Assembly: GCA_944329375.1 (NCBI GenBank)
Contig: CALVIB010000006.1
Span: forward strand, 1-51,154
Direction of reading: 5' to 3'
DNA: 51,154 bases
Origin: an uncultured Bacilli bacterium
GTDB taxonomy: Bacteria > Bacillota_I > Bacilli_A > RF39 > UBA660
The translations under genes and the position numbers were made by a program. How positions within the stretch are numbered: the stretch's first letter is position 1; each line of letters begins with the position of its first letter. The notes beneath the pieces are model-generated. The model saw only the letters and a program-made list of their open reading frames with translations, ran no database searches and was not told the DNA's origin. Below are positions 8,592 to 15,796 of the stretch, one piece after another.

Positions 8592-8927
8592 ATGAAAAAA
8601 GCAATTCCAATAATTATTTTAGTTATTTTGATTTTAGGAGGAGTAGGAATTTATTTTTATTTTCAAAGCGTTGATAATCAAAATGTTGAATTAGAAAATA
8701 AAATGGCTACAGCTAGTAAATCTTATTTTGAAAAATATGTGAGTGCCAATGACAGTGTAAACACATATAAAATAACCTTAGAAGATTTAGAAAACGCAAA
8801 TAAAAATGGAGAAAATTATGATTTAAAAGGATTAGAAAAATGCGATAAAACAAGAACCTTTTCCAATGTGACAATAAATTATAAAAATGGAAAAGCTAAA
8901 GATGCACAAGTTGAATTAAAATGTTAA
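8592..8927 (+). CDS. Small membrane-anchored extracytoplasmic protein
   Basis: A 111-aa protein with an N-terminal hydrophobic helix (about residues 5-24, IPIIILVILILGGVGIYFYF) after two lysines and no clear signal-peptidase site, so probably anchored with the rest outside. The outer part has two cysteines, C84 and the very last residue C111, a spacing that could form a disulfide as in minor-pilin-like proteins. No prepilin-peptidase motif is visible, so I do not call it a pilin. It starts 18 bp after sufB behind AAAGGGG and may be co-transcribed. Function unknown. Confidence 0.7.
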   Translation: MKKAIPIIILVILILGGVGIYFYFQSVDNQNVELENKMATASKSYFEKYVSANDSVNTYKITLEDLENANKNGENYDLKGLEKCDKTRTFSNVTINYKNGKAKDAQVELKC

Positions 8928-9093
8928 AAACTTGTGTTTTTTATTTTTAACTAATAAATTTATTTAAAAATATCTATTTTCTTTAATAGAAAACACCTAA
9001 ATTCCCTCAATATTTAAAATGAAATTTAAGTTTTACACTTTTGCATTAAATAAAAAATAAGCATATAGTAAACGACAAGAAAGGAGGAAATTA

Positions 9094-9420
9094 ATGTTGA
9101 ATCAAATAGTCTTAGTTGGTCGTTTAGCCAATGACCCAGAACTTTATGAAACAGAAGGTGGCAAAATAGTCGTAAGATTAGTTTTAGCTGTACCAAGGGC
9201 CTATAAAAATTCAAATGGTGAATACGAAACAGACTTTATCTATTGTAAATTATGGCAAGGTGTAGCTAAAAGAACTTACGAATATTGTAAAAAAGGAGAT
9301 TTAATTGGTATTAAAGGCCGTGTAGAAACATATAGTTATGATACTGAAAATGGCCGAAGATATATAACAGAAGTTATTGCCGATAAAGTAACGTTTTTAT
9401 CAAGCAAAAAACCAGAATAA
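9094..9420 (+). CDS. Single-stranded DNA-binding protein, short SsbB-like form
   Basis: A 108-aa OB-fold SSB: MLNQIVLVGRLANDPEL at the start and IKGRVETYSYDTENGRRY in the core. It ends right after the OB fold (TFLSSKKPE). The flexible acidic tail ending in DDDIPF-like residues, which recruits partner proteins in housekeeping SSBs, is absent. This resembles competence-type SsbB of Bacillus or a plasmid/phage SSB. AAGGAGG precedes the start. Preceding bases 8928-9093 hold only AT-rich sequence. Monocistronic; a hairpin AATCTTCC/GGAAGATT follows at 9421-9447 without a strong T run. Confidence 0.9.
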   Translation: MLNQIVLVGRLANDPELYETEGGKIVVRLVLAVPRAYKNSNGEYETDFIYCKLWQGVAKRTYEYCKKGDLIGIKGRVETYSYDTENGRRYITEVIADKVTFLSSKKPE

Positions 9421-9530
9421 AATCTTCCCTATAAAAAAAGGAAGATTCAAATTATTGATAAAGTAGATATTTAAATATTTACTTTTTTTAAGTGTTAAAA
9501 TTTTTTATAATCATGCTTATTTTGCTATAT

Positions 9531-9734
9531 TTAATTCATATTTTTAAATTCCTTGTAAAAAATATCATCAGGTTTTAAACCAAAAACTTTCGCAATCTTA
9601 ACGGCCATCTTGTATGAAAGTCGGCGTTTTCCATTTTCAATTTGCCAGTAAAAAGGTTTACTTATTTTTAAATGATTTGCCATATATTCACAAGTAAATT
9701 TGTTTTTCTTTCGAATCTCCTTTAATTCGTTCAT
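9531..9734 (-). CDS. Small XRE-family transcriptional regulator
   Basis: A 67-aa protein consisting almost only of an XRE-type helix-turn-helix: LKEIRKKNKFTCEYMANHL, then ISKPFYWQIENGKRRLSYK and a last helix ending in LKPDDIFYKEF. Proteins of this size usually act as dimeric repressors. It is transcribed away from the second XRE gene at 9892. The shared 157-bp region contains a 15-bp perfect palindrome (9787-9801), the likely operator. AGGAGG lies upstream of the ATG. Target beyond its own locus unknown. Confidence 0.85.
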   Translation of the reverse strand: MNELKEIRKKNKFTCEYMANHLKISKPFYWQIENGKRRLSYKMAVKIAKVFGLKPDDIFYKEFKNMN

Positions 9735-9786
9735 ATTCGACCTCCTAATTATATTAAAATGATGTATATCACATTTCCATTATATA

Positions 9787-9801
9787 TTAACTTTAAGTTA
9801 A
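9787..9801. promoter_or_regulatory. Palindromic operator between divergent XRE genes
   Basis: TTAACTTTAAGTTAA is a perfect palindrome around a central T. A further half-site AAAGTTA lies at 9822-9828. It sits between the two divergent XRE regulators, just upstream of an extended -10 (TGATATAAT, 9855-9863) for the plus-strand gene. This fits an operator for one or both regulators. Confidence 0.6.
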
Positions 9802-9891
9802 TTACAAGAAAAATATAACACAAAGTTAGAAATAATGTAATGTTTGCTAAATGCTGATATAATTTATGTTAACGAAAGGATAACGATAATT

Positions 9892-10263
9892 ATGGTATCA
9901 GGACAAAGATTAAGAGAGGCTAGAAAAAGAGCAAATTTAACACAACAAGAATTAGCAAGCATTATAGGTGTAAAGGCCGCAGAGATTTCTCAATATGAAT
10001 CTAACAAAAGAACACCTCGTTGGCCAGTATTTAATAAACTATTAGATACATTAAAAATATCAGCCGATGAAGTGTTAGGTAGGGAAATAACCGTTCATGA
10101 TGATGAAGATTATGAAATAAAATTAGCTAAAGAAGACTTACAAATATTATCTAACATCAAAGCGAATCCAAAACTTTATAAAACTCTTTTAGCTAATCCA
10201 GAAAGAACTGTTCAGGTAATAAGTAATAACCTAAAGAAAGTTTTGCCTGAAATAAATGATTAA
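9892..10263 (+). CDS. XRE-family transcriptional regulator with C-terminal extension
   Basis: A 124-aa protein: XRE helix-turn-helix at residues 3-58 (GQRLREARKRANLTQQELA, then AAEISQYESNKRTP) followed by a helical tail of about 60 aa with no recognised domain. The ATG at 9892 is chosen because GAAAGGA lies at 9874-9880 and homology begins there; the frame is open upstream but that part overlaps the -10 TATAAT (9858-9863). It is divergent from the small XRE gene at 9531. A strong terminator follows at 10262-10302. Target unknown. Confidence 0.85.
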   Translation: MVSGQRLREARKRANLTQQELASIIGVKAAEISQYESNKRTPRWPVFNKLLDTLKISADEVLGREITVHDDEDYEIKLAKEDLQILSNIKANPKLYKTLLANPERTVQVISNNLKKVLPEIND

Positions 10264-10302
10264 ATAGTTTGTAATAAATGAAACAAACTATTTTTCTTTT
10301 TT
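10262..10302 (+). terminator. Intrinsic terminator
   Basis: AATAGTTTGT and ACAAACTATT form a 10-bp-plus stem starting at 10262, followed by TTTTTCTTTTTT. It closes the XRE gene and isolates it from the phosphorylase gene. Confidence 0.88.
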
Positions 10303-10338
10303 CAAAAATTTAGTAAAATATAATTAGGAGGAAAATAT

Positions 10339-11607
10339 ATGAATGTACTAGATATATTAGATAAAAAAGAAAAAGGAGAAAAACTTACTAAAGAACAGTT
10401 ACAGTATGTTATCGATAACTATTTAAATGGAAATATCAAAGATTATCAAATGTCAGCTTTCTTAACTGAAATTGATTTGTTAGGACTATCAGAAGAAGAA
10501 ACCATAGATTTAACAGATATTATGCTAAAAAGTGGTGAAACTTTAAATTTAGGTTTTGATAACCTTGCAGATAAACATTCAACAGGTGGAGTGGGTGATA
10601 AAACCACTATTGTTTTAGCTCCATTAGTTGCATCATTAGGTGTCAAAATAGCTAAAATGAGTGGCCGAGGATTAGGACATACAGGCGGAACTATTGATAA
10701 ACTAGAATCAATTAAAGGATTTAAAACATCCATGACCTTAGAAGAATTTAAAAATCAAGTAGATAAAATAGGCCTAGCCTTAGTAGGCCAAATGGGTAAT
10801 CTAGTTCCAGCTGATAAAAAAATATATGCCTTAAGAGATGTTACTGGAACGGTCGACTCTATTCCCTTAATTGCTTCAAGCATCATGAGCAAAAAATTAG
10901 CTAGCGGTGCTAAAAATATAGTTATTGATTTAAAAGTTGGTAGTGGTGCTCTAGTAAACAATTTAAAAGAAGCTAAAGAATTAGCTAACTTAATGGTTGA
11001 AATAGGTAAAAAAAATGATAAAAATATAGCTTGCGTTTTAACCGATATGGATGAGCCACTAGGAAACACTATTGGTAACTCTTTAGAAGTAATAGAAGCC
11101 ATAGATACTTTAAAAGGAAATGGACCAAAAGATTTAACAGATTTAGTTATAAAATTAGGTTCCCTAATGGTTTCGATGAGTTTAAATGTTGATGAAAAAG
11201 CAGCTTTAGAAAAATTAAAAGAAAATTTAGCTAATGGTAAGGCTTATCAAAAATTTAAGCAGTGGGTCCAAGCTCAAGGTGGCGATATAAATGATATACC
11301 ATATTCTAAACATAAAAAAGAAATAAAATCAAATAAAGAAGGATTTATAAGTCATATTGATGCTTTAGAAATAGGCAAATTATCTAGAAAATTAGGCGCG
11401 GGAAGACTAAATAAAGATGATATTATAGATTTGTCAGTGGGAATTTGTTTAAATTATAAAGTAGGAGATTATGTTCATAAAGGAGATACACTTGCCACTA
11501 TTTATTATAATGAAAAAGAAATAACTGATGAAGAATTCCTTTCAAGTTATAAATTTAGTCAAGAAAAAATAGAAAAGTCCAAATTAATTATTGATGTTAT
11601 TAAATAA
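10339..11607 (+). CDS. pdp: Pyrimidine-nucleoside phosphorylase
   Basis: A 422-aa member of the thymidine/pyrimidine-nucleoside phosphorylase family, cleaving (deoxy)uridine or thymidine with phosphate to base plus (deoxy)ribose-1-phosphate. The family signature lies around residues 80-120: DKHSTGGVGDKTT (phosphate site) followed by KMSGRGLGHTGGT. The C-terminal barrel-sandwich domain is present (residues 340-410, including ISHIDALEIGKLSRKLGAG). The Lys-rich IDLKVGSGA segment matches the bacterial enzyme that accepts both uridine and thymidine, but specificity is inferred. AGGAGG precedes the ATG. Monocistronic salvage gene with its own terminator. Confidence 0.93.
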   Translation: MNVLDILDKKEKGEKLTKEQLQYVIDNYLNGNIKDYQMSAFLTEIDLLGLSEEETIDLTDIMLKSGETLNLGFDNLADKHSTGGVGDKTTIVLAPLVASLGVKIAKMSGRGLGHTGGTIDKLESIKGFKTSMTLEEFKNQVDKIGLALVGQMGNLVPADKKIYALRDVTGTVDSIPLIASSIMSKKLASGAKNIVIDLKVGSGALVNNLKEAKELANLMVEIGKKNDKNIACVLTDMDEPLGNTIGNSLEVIEAIDTLKGNGPKDLTDLVIKLGSLMVSMSLNVDEKAALEKLKENLANGKAYQKFKQWVQAQGGDINDIPYSKHKKEIKSNKEGFISHIDALEIGKLSRKLGAGRLNKDDIIDLSVGICLNYKVGDYVHKGDTLATIYYNEKEITDEEFLSSYKFSQEKIEKSKLIIDVIK

Positions 11608-11628
11608 GTTGCTTAAAGTAACTTTTTT
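11606..11628 (+). terminator. Terminator after pyrimidine-nucleoside phosphorylase
   Basis: AAGTT and AACTT with an inner CTT/AAG pairing form a small hairpin directly after the stop codon, followed by TTTTTT. Confidence 0.65.
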
Positions 11629-11684
11629 AATTTTTTGAAAAAATAAAAAGGAAATGTACCAAAAATGTCGTATAATTAATATAG

Positions 11685-11789
11685 AAATAAAAAAGGAACA
11701 GTTCTTTATAAAAGACTGTTCCAAATAAAAGAATAAAAAGGGGCTGGCTAGTTTACACTAGCGCCAATTCAACTAAAATTGAATTGGTG
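11685..11789 (-). ncRNA. Candidate small RNA A, upstream of and divergent from recG
   Basis: On the minus strand a promoter (11796-11823) starts an RNA at about 11789. It would contain a 9-bp hairpin (CCAATTCAA pairing with TTGAATTGG, 11788-11763), a second hairpin with GCTAGT/ACTAGC (around 11762-11747), an unpaired C-rich stretch CCAGCCCC, and a strong terminator. The terminator has a 12-bp stem with one bulge (GGAACAGT/ACTGTTCC outer pairing) and a T tract (11694-11685). No credible reading frame lies inside. The fully matched promoter and terminator argue for a real transcript of about 105 nt. I do not recognise an RNA family. Confidence 0.6.
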
Positions 11790-11795
11790 TTATAT

Positions 11796-11823
11796 ATAAT
11801 ATCAGAAAAATAAAATATGTCAA
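11796..11823 (-). promoter_or_regulatory. Promoter of candidate small RNA A
   Basis: Minus strand: TTGACA (complement of 11818-11823), 16-bp spacer, TATTAT (complement of 11796-11801). It points away from recG toward the hairpin-rich segment 11685-11789. Confidence 0.6.
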
Positions 11824-11859
11824 TAGATTTTCTTAAAAAAATCAAAAAGGAGGAAAATA

Positions 11860-13842
11860 ATGAACTTAGAAGATATCAAAGGAATCGGAAAAACAACCAT
11901 AAAATATTTAAACGAACTGGGAATAAATAATGTAGATGATTTAATAAATTATTATCCATATAGATATGAGGTAATTGAAAACTCTGATATTGATAATCTA
12001 AATGATAAAGATAAAGTAGTAATTGGTGGCATTATAGAAAACATTCCAAACATTGTTCATTTTAATCGAAAATTAAATAAAATGAGTTTTCATTTAAATA
12101 CTGGTAACTTCATCGCAAACATAACCATATTTAATAGGGCTTTCTTAAAAGATAAATTAAATATTGGTAACCAAATAACTGTGATTGGTAAATATGATAA
12201 AAAACATAATAGCATTACCGCTAGTGATATAAAATTTGGATTAATCGAAGAAACTTTAATCGAACCAATTTATCATTCATCTTTTAAAATAAGTAGTTTA
12301 AAAATATCAAAAATAATTAAGTCAGTATTAAATCACATAAATCAAAAAGATTATATTCCAGATAGTATAATAAAAAAATATAATTTTATAGATAAAAATA
12401 AAGCCATACAAATAATTCATAATCCTCAAAACAAAGAAGAATTAAATAAAGCCTTAAAAAGATTAAAATATGAAGAACTATTTGTATATATGCTTAAAAT
12501 TAATCATTTAAAAAAATCTAAAAACCAAGAAAATGGACTAAGTAGGAATGTTTCTTTTGACCAAATACAAAAAGTAATTGAAAACTTACCATTTGAACTA
12601 ACAGTAGACCAACAAAAATCAGTTAAAGATATATATGATGATTTAATAAGTAAAAATAGAATGAATAGACTTCTTCAAGGTGATGTTGGAAGTGGTAAAA
12701 CAATTGTCTCATTTTTAGCTTTATATATAAATTATTTATCAGGTTATCAAGGAGCTCTAATGGCTCCAACCGAAATATTAGCTTCTCAGCACTTCATAAA
12801 CTTTAAAAAACTTTTTCCTGATATAAATGTCATATTACTAACTGGAAAATTAAAAGCCAAAGAAAAAAGAGAGGTTAAATCTCAAATAGAAAATGGTGAA
12901 GCAAATATAATTATAGGAACACATGCTTTAATAAGTGAAGATGTAAAATATAATAATTTAGGTCTAGTTATCACCGATGAGCAACACCGCTTTGGTGTTA
13001 CTCAAAGAGGTAATTTAAAAAACAAAGGTATAACTCCAGATATCTTATATATGAGTGCAACCCCAATTCCAAGAACCTATGCTCTAACACTTTATGGAGA
13101 TATGGATATCTCCAGCATTAGAACAATGCCAAATGGTAGAAAGCCAGTCAAAACATACGTAAAAACAAATAAAGAAATCAAAGATGTTTTATATATGATG
13201 TTAGACCAAATAAAAGCTCATCATCAAATATATGTAATTGCCCCACTAATAGAAGAAAGTGACAAAATAGATTTAGAAGATGTCTATAAATTAGAAGAAA
13301 AAATGAAAAAAGCTTTCGGAAAAATATGTAATGTCGGAATAATGCATGGAAAAATGAATAATAAAGAAAAAGAAGAAATAATGAATGAATTTAAACAAAA
13401 TAAAATTCAAATACTTATAAGCACCACCGTTATTGAAGTAGGTGTTGATGTAGCTAATGCCACCATGATAGTTATATTTGATAGTTATAGATTTGGCTTA
13501 TCGGCTCTCCATCAACTTAGAGGCAGAGTAGGCCGAAATGATTTAGATAGTTACTGTATATTAATTAGCGATAAAGAAACCAAAAGATTAGGAGTCCTAA
13601 CCAAAACAAATGATGGTTTTAAAGTAAGTGAAGAAGATTTCAAATTAAGAGGTGGAGGAGATATATTTGGAGTAAGGCAAAGTGGTGATATGAACTTTAA
13701 ATTAGCTGATATAAAAAATGATTATGATATGATTTTAAAAGCTAAAGAAGATAGTGAAACATTTATAAAAAGCAAAGAATCCCAAAGTGTAAAATATAAT
13801 TTTATCAGAAATGAAATTATGCCACTAGCTAACTTGGATTAA
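11860..13842 (+). CDS. recG: ATP-dependent DNA helicase RecG
   Basis: A 660-aa branched-DNA helicase that reverses stalled forks and processes Holliday junctions. It has an N-terminal wedge/OB region, Walker A LLQGDVGSGKT near residue 275, DEQH-type motif II (ITDEQHRFG), motif III MSATPIPRT, motif VI LHQLRGRVGRND, and a C-terminal TRG-like region. Slightly shorter than Bacillus RecG (682 aa) through a compact N-terminus. AAGGAGG lies just before the ATG. Candidate small RNAs flank it on both sides, and the mobile element lies shortly downstream. Confidence 0.96.
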   Translation: MNLEDIKGIGKTTIKYLNELGINNVDDLINYYPYRYEVIENSDIDNLNDKDKVVIGGIIENIPNIVHFNRKLNKMSFHLNTGNFIANITIFNRAFLKDKLNIGNQITVIGKYDKKHNSITASDIKFGLIEETLIEPIYHSSFKISSLKISKIIKSVLNHINQKDYIPDSIIKKYNFIDKNKAIQIIHNPQNKEELNKALKRLKYEELFVYMLKINHLKKSKNQENGLSRNVSFDQIQKVIENLPFELTVDQQKSVKDIYDDLISKNRMNRLLQGDVGSGKTIVSFLALYINYLSGYQGALMAPTEILASQHFINFKKLFPDINVILLTGKLKAKEKREVKSQIENGEANIIIGTHALISEDVKYNNLGLVITDEQHRFGVTQRGNLKNKGITPDILYMSATPIPRTYALTLYGDMDISSIRTMPNGRKPVKTYVKTNKEIKDVLYMMLDQIKAHHQIYVIAPLIEESDKIDLEDVYKLEEKMKKAFGKICNVGIMHGKMNNKEKEEIMNEFKQNKIQILISTTVIEVGVDVANATMIVIFDSYRFGLSALHQLRGRVGRNDLDSYCILISDKETKRLGVLTKTNDGFKVSEEDFKLRGGGDIFGVRQSGDMNFKLADIKNDYDMILKAKEDSETFIKSKESQSVKYNFIRNEIMPLANLD

Positions 13843-13876
13843 ATGTGTAAAGTATACAAAAATGCCAAAAATTGCA

Positions 13877-13905
13877 TTGACATTCAAAATCAAATAAATT
13901 ATACT
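13877..13905 (+). promoter_or_regulatory. Promoter of candidate small RNA B
   Basis: TTGACA (13877-13882), 17-bp spacer, TATACT (13900-13905). Matches the sigma-A consensus almost fully and is followed 7 bp later by a G that opens a perfect hairpin. Confidence 0.78.
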
Positions 13906-13911
13906 TTTTAT

Positions 13912-13997
13912 GCATAGAATAATTCTATGCGGTTCTACTTACGGTCAGATGTGAGTAGTTAACCAACCCCCTGAAGAGAGCGAAAGCTCTCATTTTT
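13912..13997 (+). ncRNA. Candidate small RNA B, downstream of recG
   Basis: Predicted transcript of about 86 nt starting exactly at a hairpin: GCATAGAA/TTCTATGC (13912-13930). A second stem follows, CTACTTAC with GTGAGTAG plus GGTT with AACC (13931-13962). Then comes unpaired CCCCCTGAAG and a terminator GAGAGC-GAAA-GCTCTC with ATTTTTG. A consensus promoter precedes it. There is no open reading frame with a ribosome-binding site. The C-rich single-stranded patch before the terminator resembles the seed style of Gram-positive regulatory RNAs that pair with G-rich ribosome-binding sites. Related hairpin-CCTGAAG-stem copies lie at 14030-14057 and 25915-25956. Not a family I recognise. Confidence 0.65.
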
Positions 13998-14029
13998 GTT
14001 TGAAAAGTGCGATAAAATAAGGAATTTAA

Positions 14030-14057
14030 GAGTTCTACAGAACTCCCTGAAGAGAGC
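14030..14057 (+). ncRNA. Partial copy of the small RNA B 3' module, cut by the mobile element
   Basis: Hairpin GAGTTC-TACA-GAACTC (14030-14045) is followed directly by CCTGAAGAGAGC. The 13-mer CCCTGAAGAGAGC is identical to that in small RNA B (13969-13981). The second half of the terminator stem (GCTCTC) is missing because the repeat of the element boundary begins at 14058. It appears to be a truncated paralogue of the RNA. Confidence 0.5.
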
Positions 14058-14076
14058 TAGGTACCGTTTAGGTACC
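14058..14076. repeat. Left attachment site (attL) of the mobile element
   Basis: The 19-mer TAGGTACCGTTTAGGTACC recurs at 25798-25816 with one difference (G to A). It contains two GGTACC palindromes around a 5-bp centre (GTTTA here, ATTTA at the right end), the form of a tyrosine-recombinase core site. The integrase gene begins its 3' end 460 bp away, as expected. Between 14077 and 14167 there is only AT-rich sequence with an extended -10 (TGATATAAT, 14123-14131). Confidence 0.75.
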
Positions 14077-14167
14077 GTTTTATACATTTTTATAATTTTT
14101 GAACAATCATTTTAATAAAGTATGATATAATATTATCAAATATTTTTGAATGAAAGGTGATGATAAA

Positions 14168-14509
14168 ATGACATTAGAAGAATATTTAGAAAAGTACACT
14201 GTGAATATGAATCAGAATGAAATATCAGAAATTAGCGATTCTAATATAAGAAATATTAAAATGAAATATTGGGATAAAAAACATAAAGCCTTTTTAAATG
14301 AGAGAGAAATAAAAGATACTGAACTTGGAAATGAATTTGATAGAATAGAAGAATTAGAAAAGAAAGAATTAGAAGATTATTATAGCGAATATAAAATGCG
14401 ACATACTAATCCAAAACACGCAATTGTAGAACAAGAAACTGAAATGATGGAAGATATGACTGAGGGGCAATTGGCTGAATATTTAGCTGAAAAATTTAAT
14501 GATTATTAA
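14168..14509 (+). CDS. Hypothetical protein at the left edge of the element
   Basis: A 113-aa acidic, strongly helical soluble protein with no recognised domain. A Glu-rich helix spans roughly residues 50-70 and the end is acidic (MMEDMTEGQLAEYLAEKF). ATG 14168 is preferred because AAAGGTGAT lies at 14153-14161; an ATG at 14150 would put that sequence inside the gene. An extended -10 (14123-14131) lies upstream. It is the only gene between attL and the integrase and is convergent with it, sharing a bidirectional terminator. Its position suggests cargo, but no function can be assigned. Confidence 0.65.
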   Translation: MTLEEYLEKYTVNMNQNEISEISDSNIRNIKMKYWDKKHKAFLNEREIKDTELGNEFDRIEELEKKELEDYYSEYKMRHTNPKHAIVEQETEMMEDMTEGQLAEYLAEKFNDY

Positions 14510-14512
14510 AAT

Positions 14513-14538
14513 AGCTAGGAGAAATCCTAACTTTTTTT
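14513..14538. terminator. Terminator between the edge gene and the integrase
   Basis: AGCTAGGA-GAAA-TCCTAACT forms a stem with one mismatch, followed by a T run on the plus strand (14533-14538). It lies between two convergent genes and can serve the plus-strand gene. Confidence 0.75.
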
Positions 14539-15649
14539 ATTCTAATTTATCAATTAAATCAACAACTTCGTTTAAAGCAGAATTAAATAGATGAGTGTAA
14601 GTATTTAAAGTTTCTTCAATTTTAGTGTGTCCAAGATATTTAGCAACAACAGTTATATTAGCACCATTATTAACAAGTAGAGATGCACAAGAGTGCCTGA
14701 AGTCATGGATCCTAATTTGAGGTACACCAGCAAGTTCGCAGTTACGATTTTTTTTTGATGTAATGGTATTGCTAGCTACAGGAAAAGCATCACCAATAAC
14801 AAAATAATCATCATTGAATCCATACTCTTTAGATACCTCTTCTTTGAGCATTTTAAGGTCATTTAAGAGTACTTTATTGAGTGGTAGGGTTCTTATACTA
14901 CTTTTAGTCTTAGGAGTGGAAAATTGGAACTCTTTAACAGAACCACCACGATCAGTAATCTGCTTTTTTATTGATAAAGTTTTATTTACAAGATCAATAT
15001 TTTTCCAAGTTAATCCTCTAAGTTCTCCTTTTCTTAAACCACAGTAATATAATATCTCAAACATAACCTTTTTTTGTAATTCAGTTTCAACAGAAATAAA
15101 TTGTTTCCATTGGTCATAAGTAAAATACATCATCTCTTTAGGTATATCAGAAGAATTACTAAATTTAGTCATCTTAGAATAAACCTTATTTAAATTGAAA
15201 TCATACCATGTCATAGCAAAGTTCAATACTGACTTCAAAAACTTTAATATGTCATTTTTATATCGAGTTGATATATTTGATTCATTCATTTCTTTTTTCC
15301 AATTGTCATAGTGATTTATATTAAAATCTTTTAATTTAACATTTAATAAACATTTTAAATAATTCTTTTTATTACCATAGTTATAAAGAGTAGTAGGTTT
15401 AACTTCTATTGTTGATGTTCTATTTTCTACAAAAAGGTCAATCATTTCATCTATGGTTATTTTATCCATATTTTCATGTTTATGTATTTTTAATCTAAAT
15501 TCAAGCTCGGCTTCTTCTGCTTCTTTTTTTGTGGCATATTTTCCTGATTTATATTGTTTGTTCCTACCATCCATATCTTGATATCTTAATTTATAGAACC
15601 AGATACGGCCATCTTTAGTTTTGCCTTCTTTGGCTTTATATACTCCCAT
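14537..15649 (-). CDS. int: Tyrosine recombinase (phage-type integrase)
   Basis: A 370-aa integrase of the lambda/Tn916-like class. It has an N-terminal arm-binding domain with KLRYQDMDGRNKQYKSG (about residues 20-36), a SAM-like core-binding domain (about 65-165) and a catalytic domain. The catalytic set is complete: Arg in GLRKGELRG, Lys in TPKTKSS, HDFRHS giving His and Arg, LGHTKIEETL giving His, and Tyr in the NTYTHLF segment. It should integrate and excise the element at the GGTACC-N5-GGTACC core. Transcribed toward attL; the next minus-strand gene upstream is the repressor, with a plus-strand small RNA in between. Confidence 0.96.
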   Translation of the reverse strand: MGVYKAKEGKTKDGRIWFYKLRYQDMDGRNKQYKSGKYATKKEAEEAELEFRLKIHKHENMDKITIDEMIDLFVENRTSTIEVKPTTLYNYGNKKNYLKCLLNVKLKDFNINHYDNWKKEMNESNISTRYKNDILKFLKSVLNFAMTWYDFNLNKVYSKMTKFSNSSDIPKEMMYFTYDQWKQFISVETELQKKVMFEILYYCGLRKGELRGLTWKNIDLVNKTLSIKKQITDRGGSVKEFQFSTPKTKSSIRTLPLNKVLLNDLKMLKEEVSKEYGFNDDYFVIGDAFPVASNTITSKKNRNCELAGVPQIRIHDFRHSCASLLVNNGANITVVAKYLGHTKIEETLNTYTHLFNSALNEVVDLIDKLE

Positions 15650-15663
15650 TATATCGTCCTTTC

Positions 15664-15692
15664 TTGTATGATTTTCAATAAAGTGATATAAT
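15664..15692 (+). promoter_or_regulatory. Promoter of candidate antisense RNA C
   Basis: TTGTAT (15664-15669), 17-bp spacer ending in TGA, TATAAT (15687-15692): a near-consensus sigma-A promoter with an extended -10. It fires on the plus strand into the gap between the integrase and repressor genes, where no plus-strand gene exists. Confidence 0.75.
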
Positions 15693-15698
15693 GTAAAA

Positions 15699-15796
15699 GG
15701 AAACTCAATTACATTATTATCTAATAGTGTTTAAAGTTTGCTAGACTTTGTGGTTATCCAATTTGACTTACTGTTGGCGCAGTAGGTCTTTTTTTT
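15699..15796 (+). ncRNA. Candidate antisense immunity RNA C
   Basis: A transcript of about 98 nt runs from the promoter at 15664-15692 to a terminator at 15766-15796 (ACTTACTG-TTGGCG-CAGTAGGT, then C and eight T). Bases 15714-15748 are complementary, 33 of 35 positions, to 16660-16694 on the same (plus) strand. That target is the leader of the early operon, right up to its Shine-Dalgarno. So one plus-strand RNA could base-pair in trans with another plus-strand RNA and block translation or cause early termination. No reading frame with a ribosome-binding site lies inside. The idea parallels phage P4 and similar RNA-based immunity, but no family match is claimed. Confidence 0.68.
15714..15748 (+). 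repeat. Left arm of a 35-bp inverted repeat flanking the repressor region
   Basis: Inverted relative to 16660-16694 with two mismatches over 35 bp. Homology stops abruptly on both sides. It lies inside the predicted small RNA C. Confidence 0.92.
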
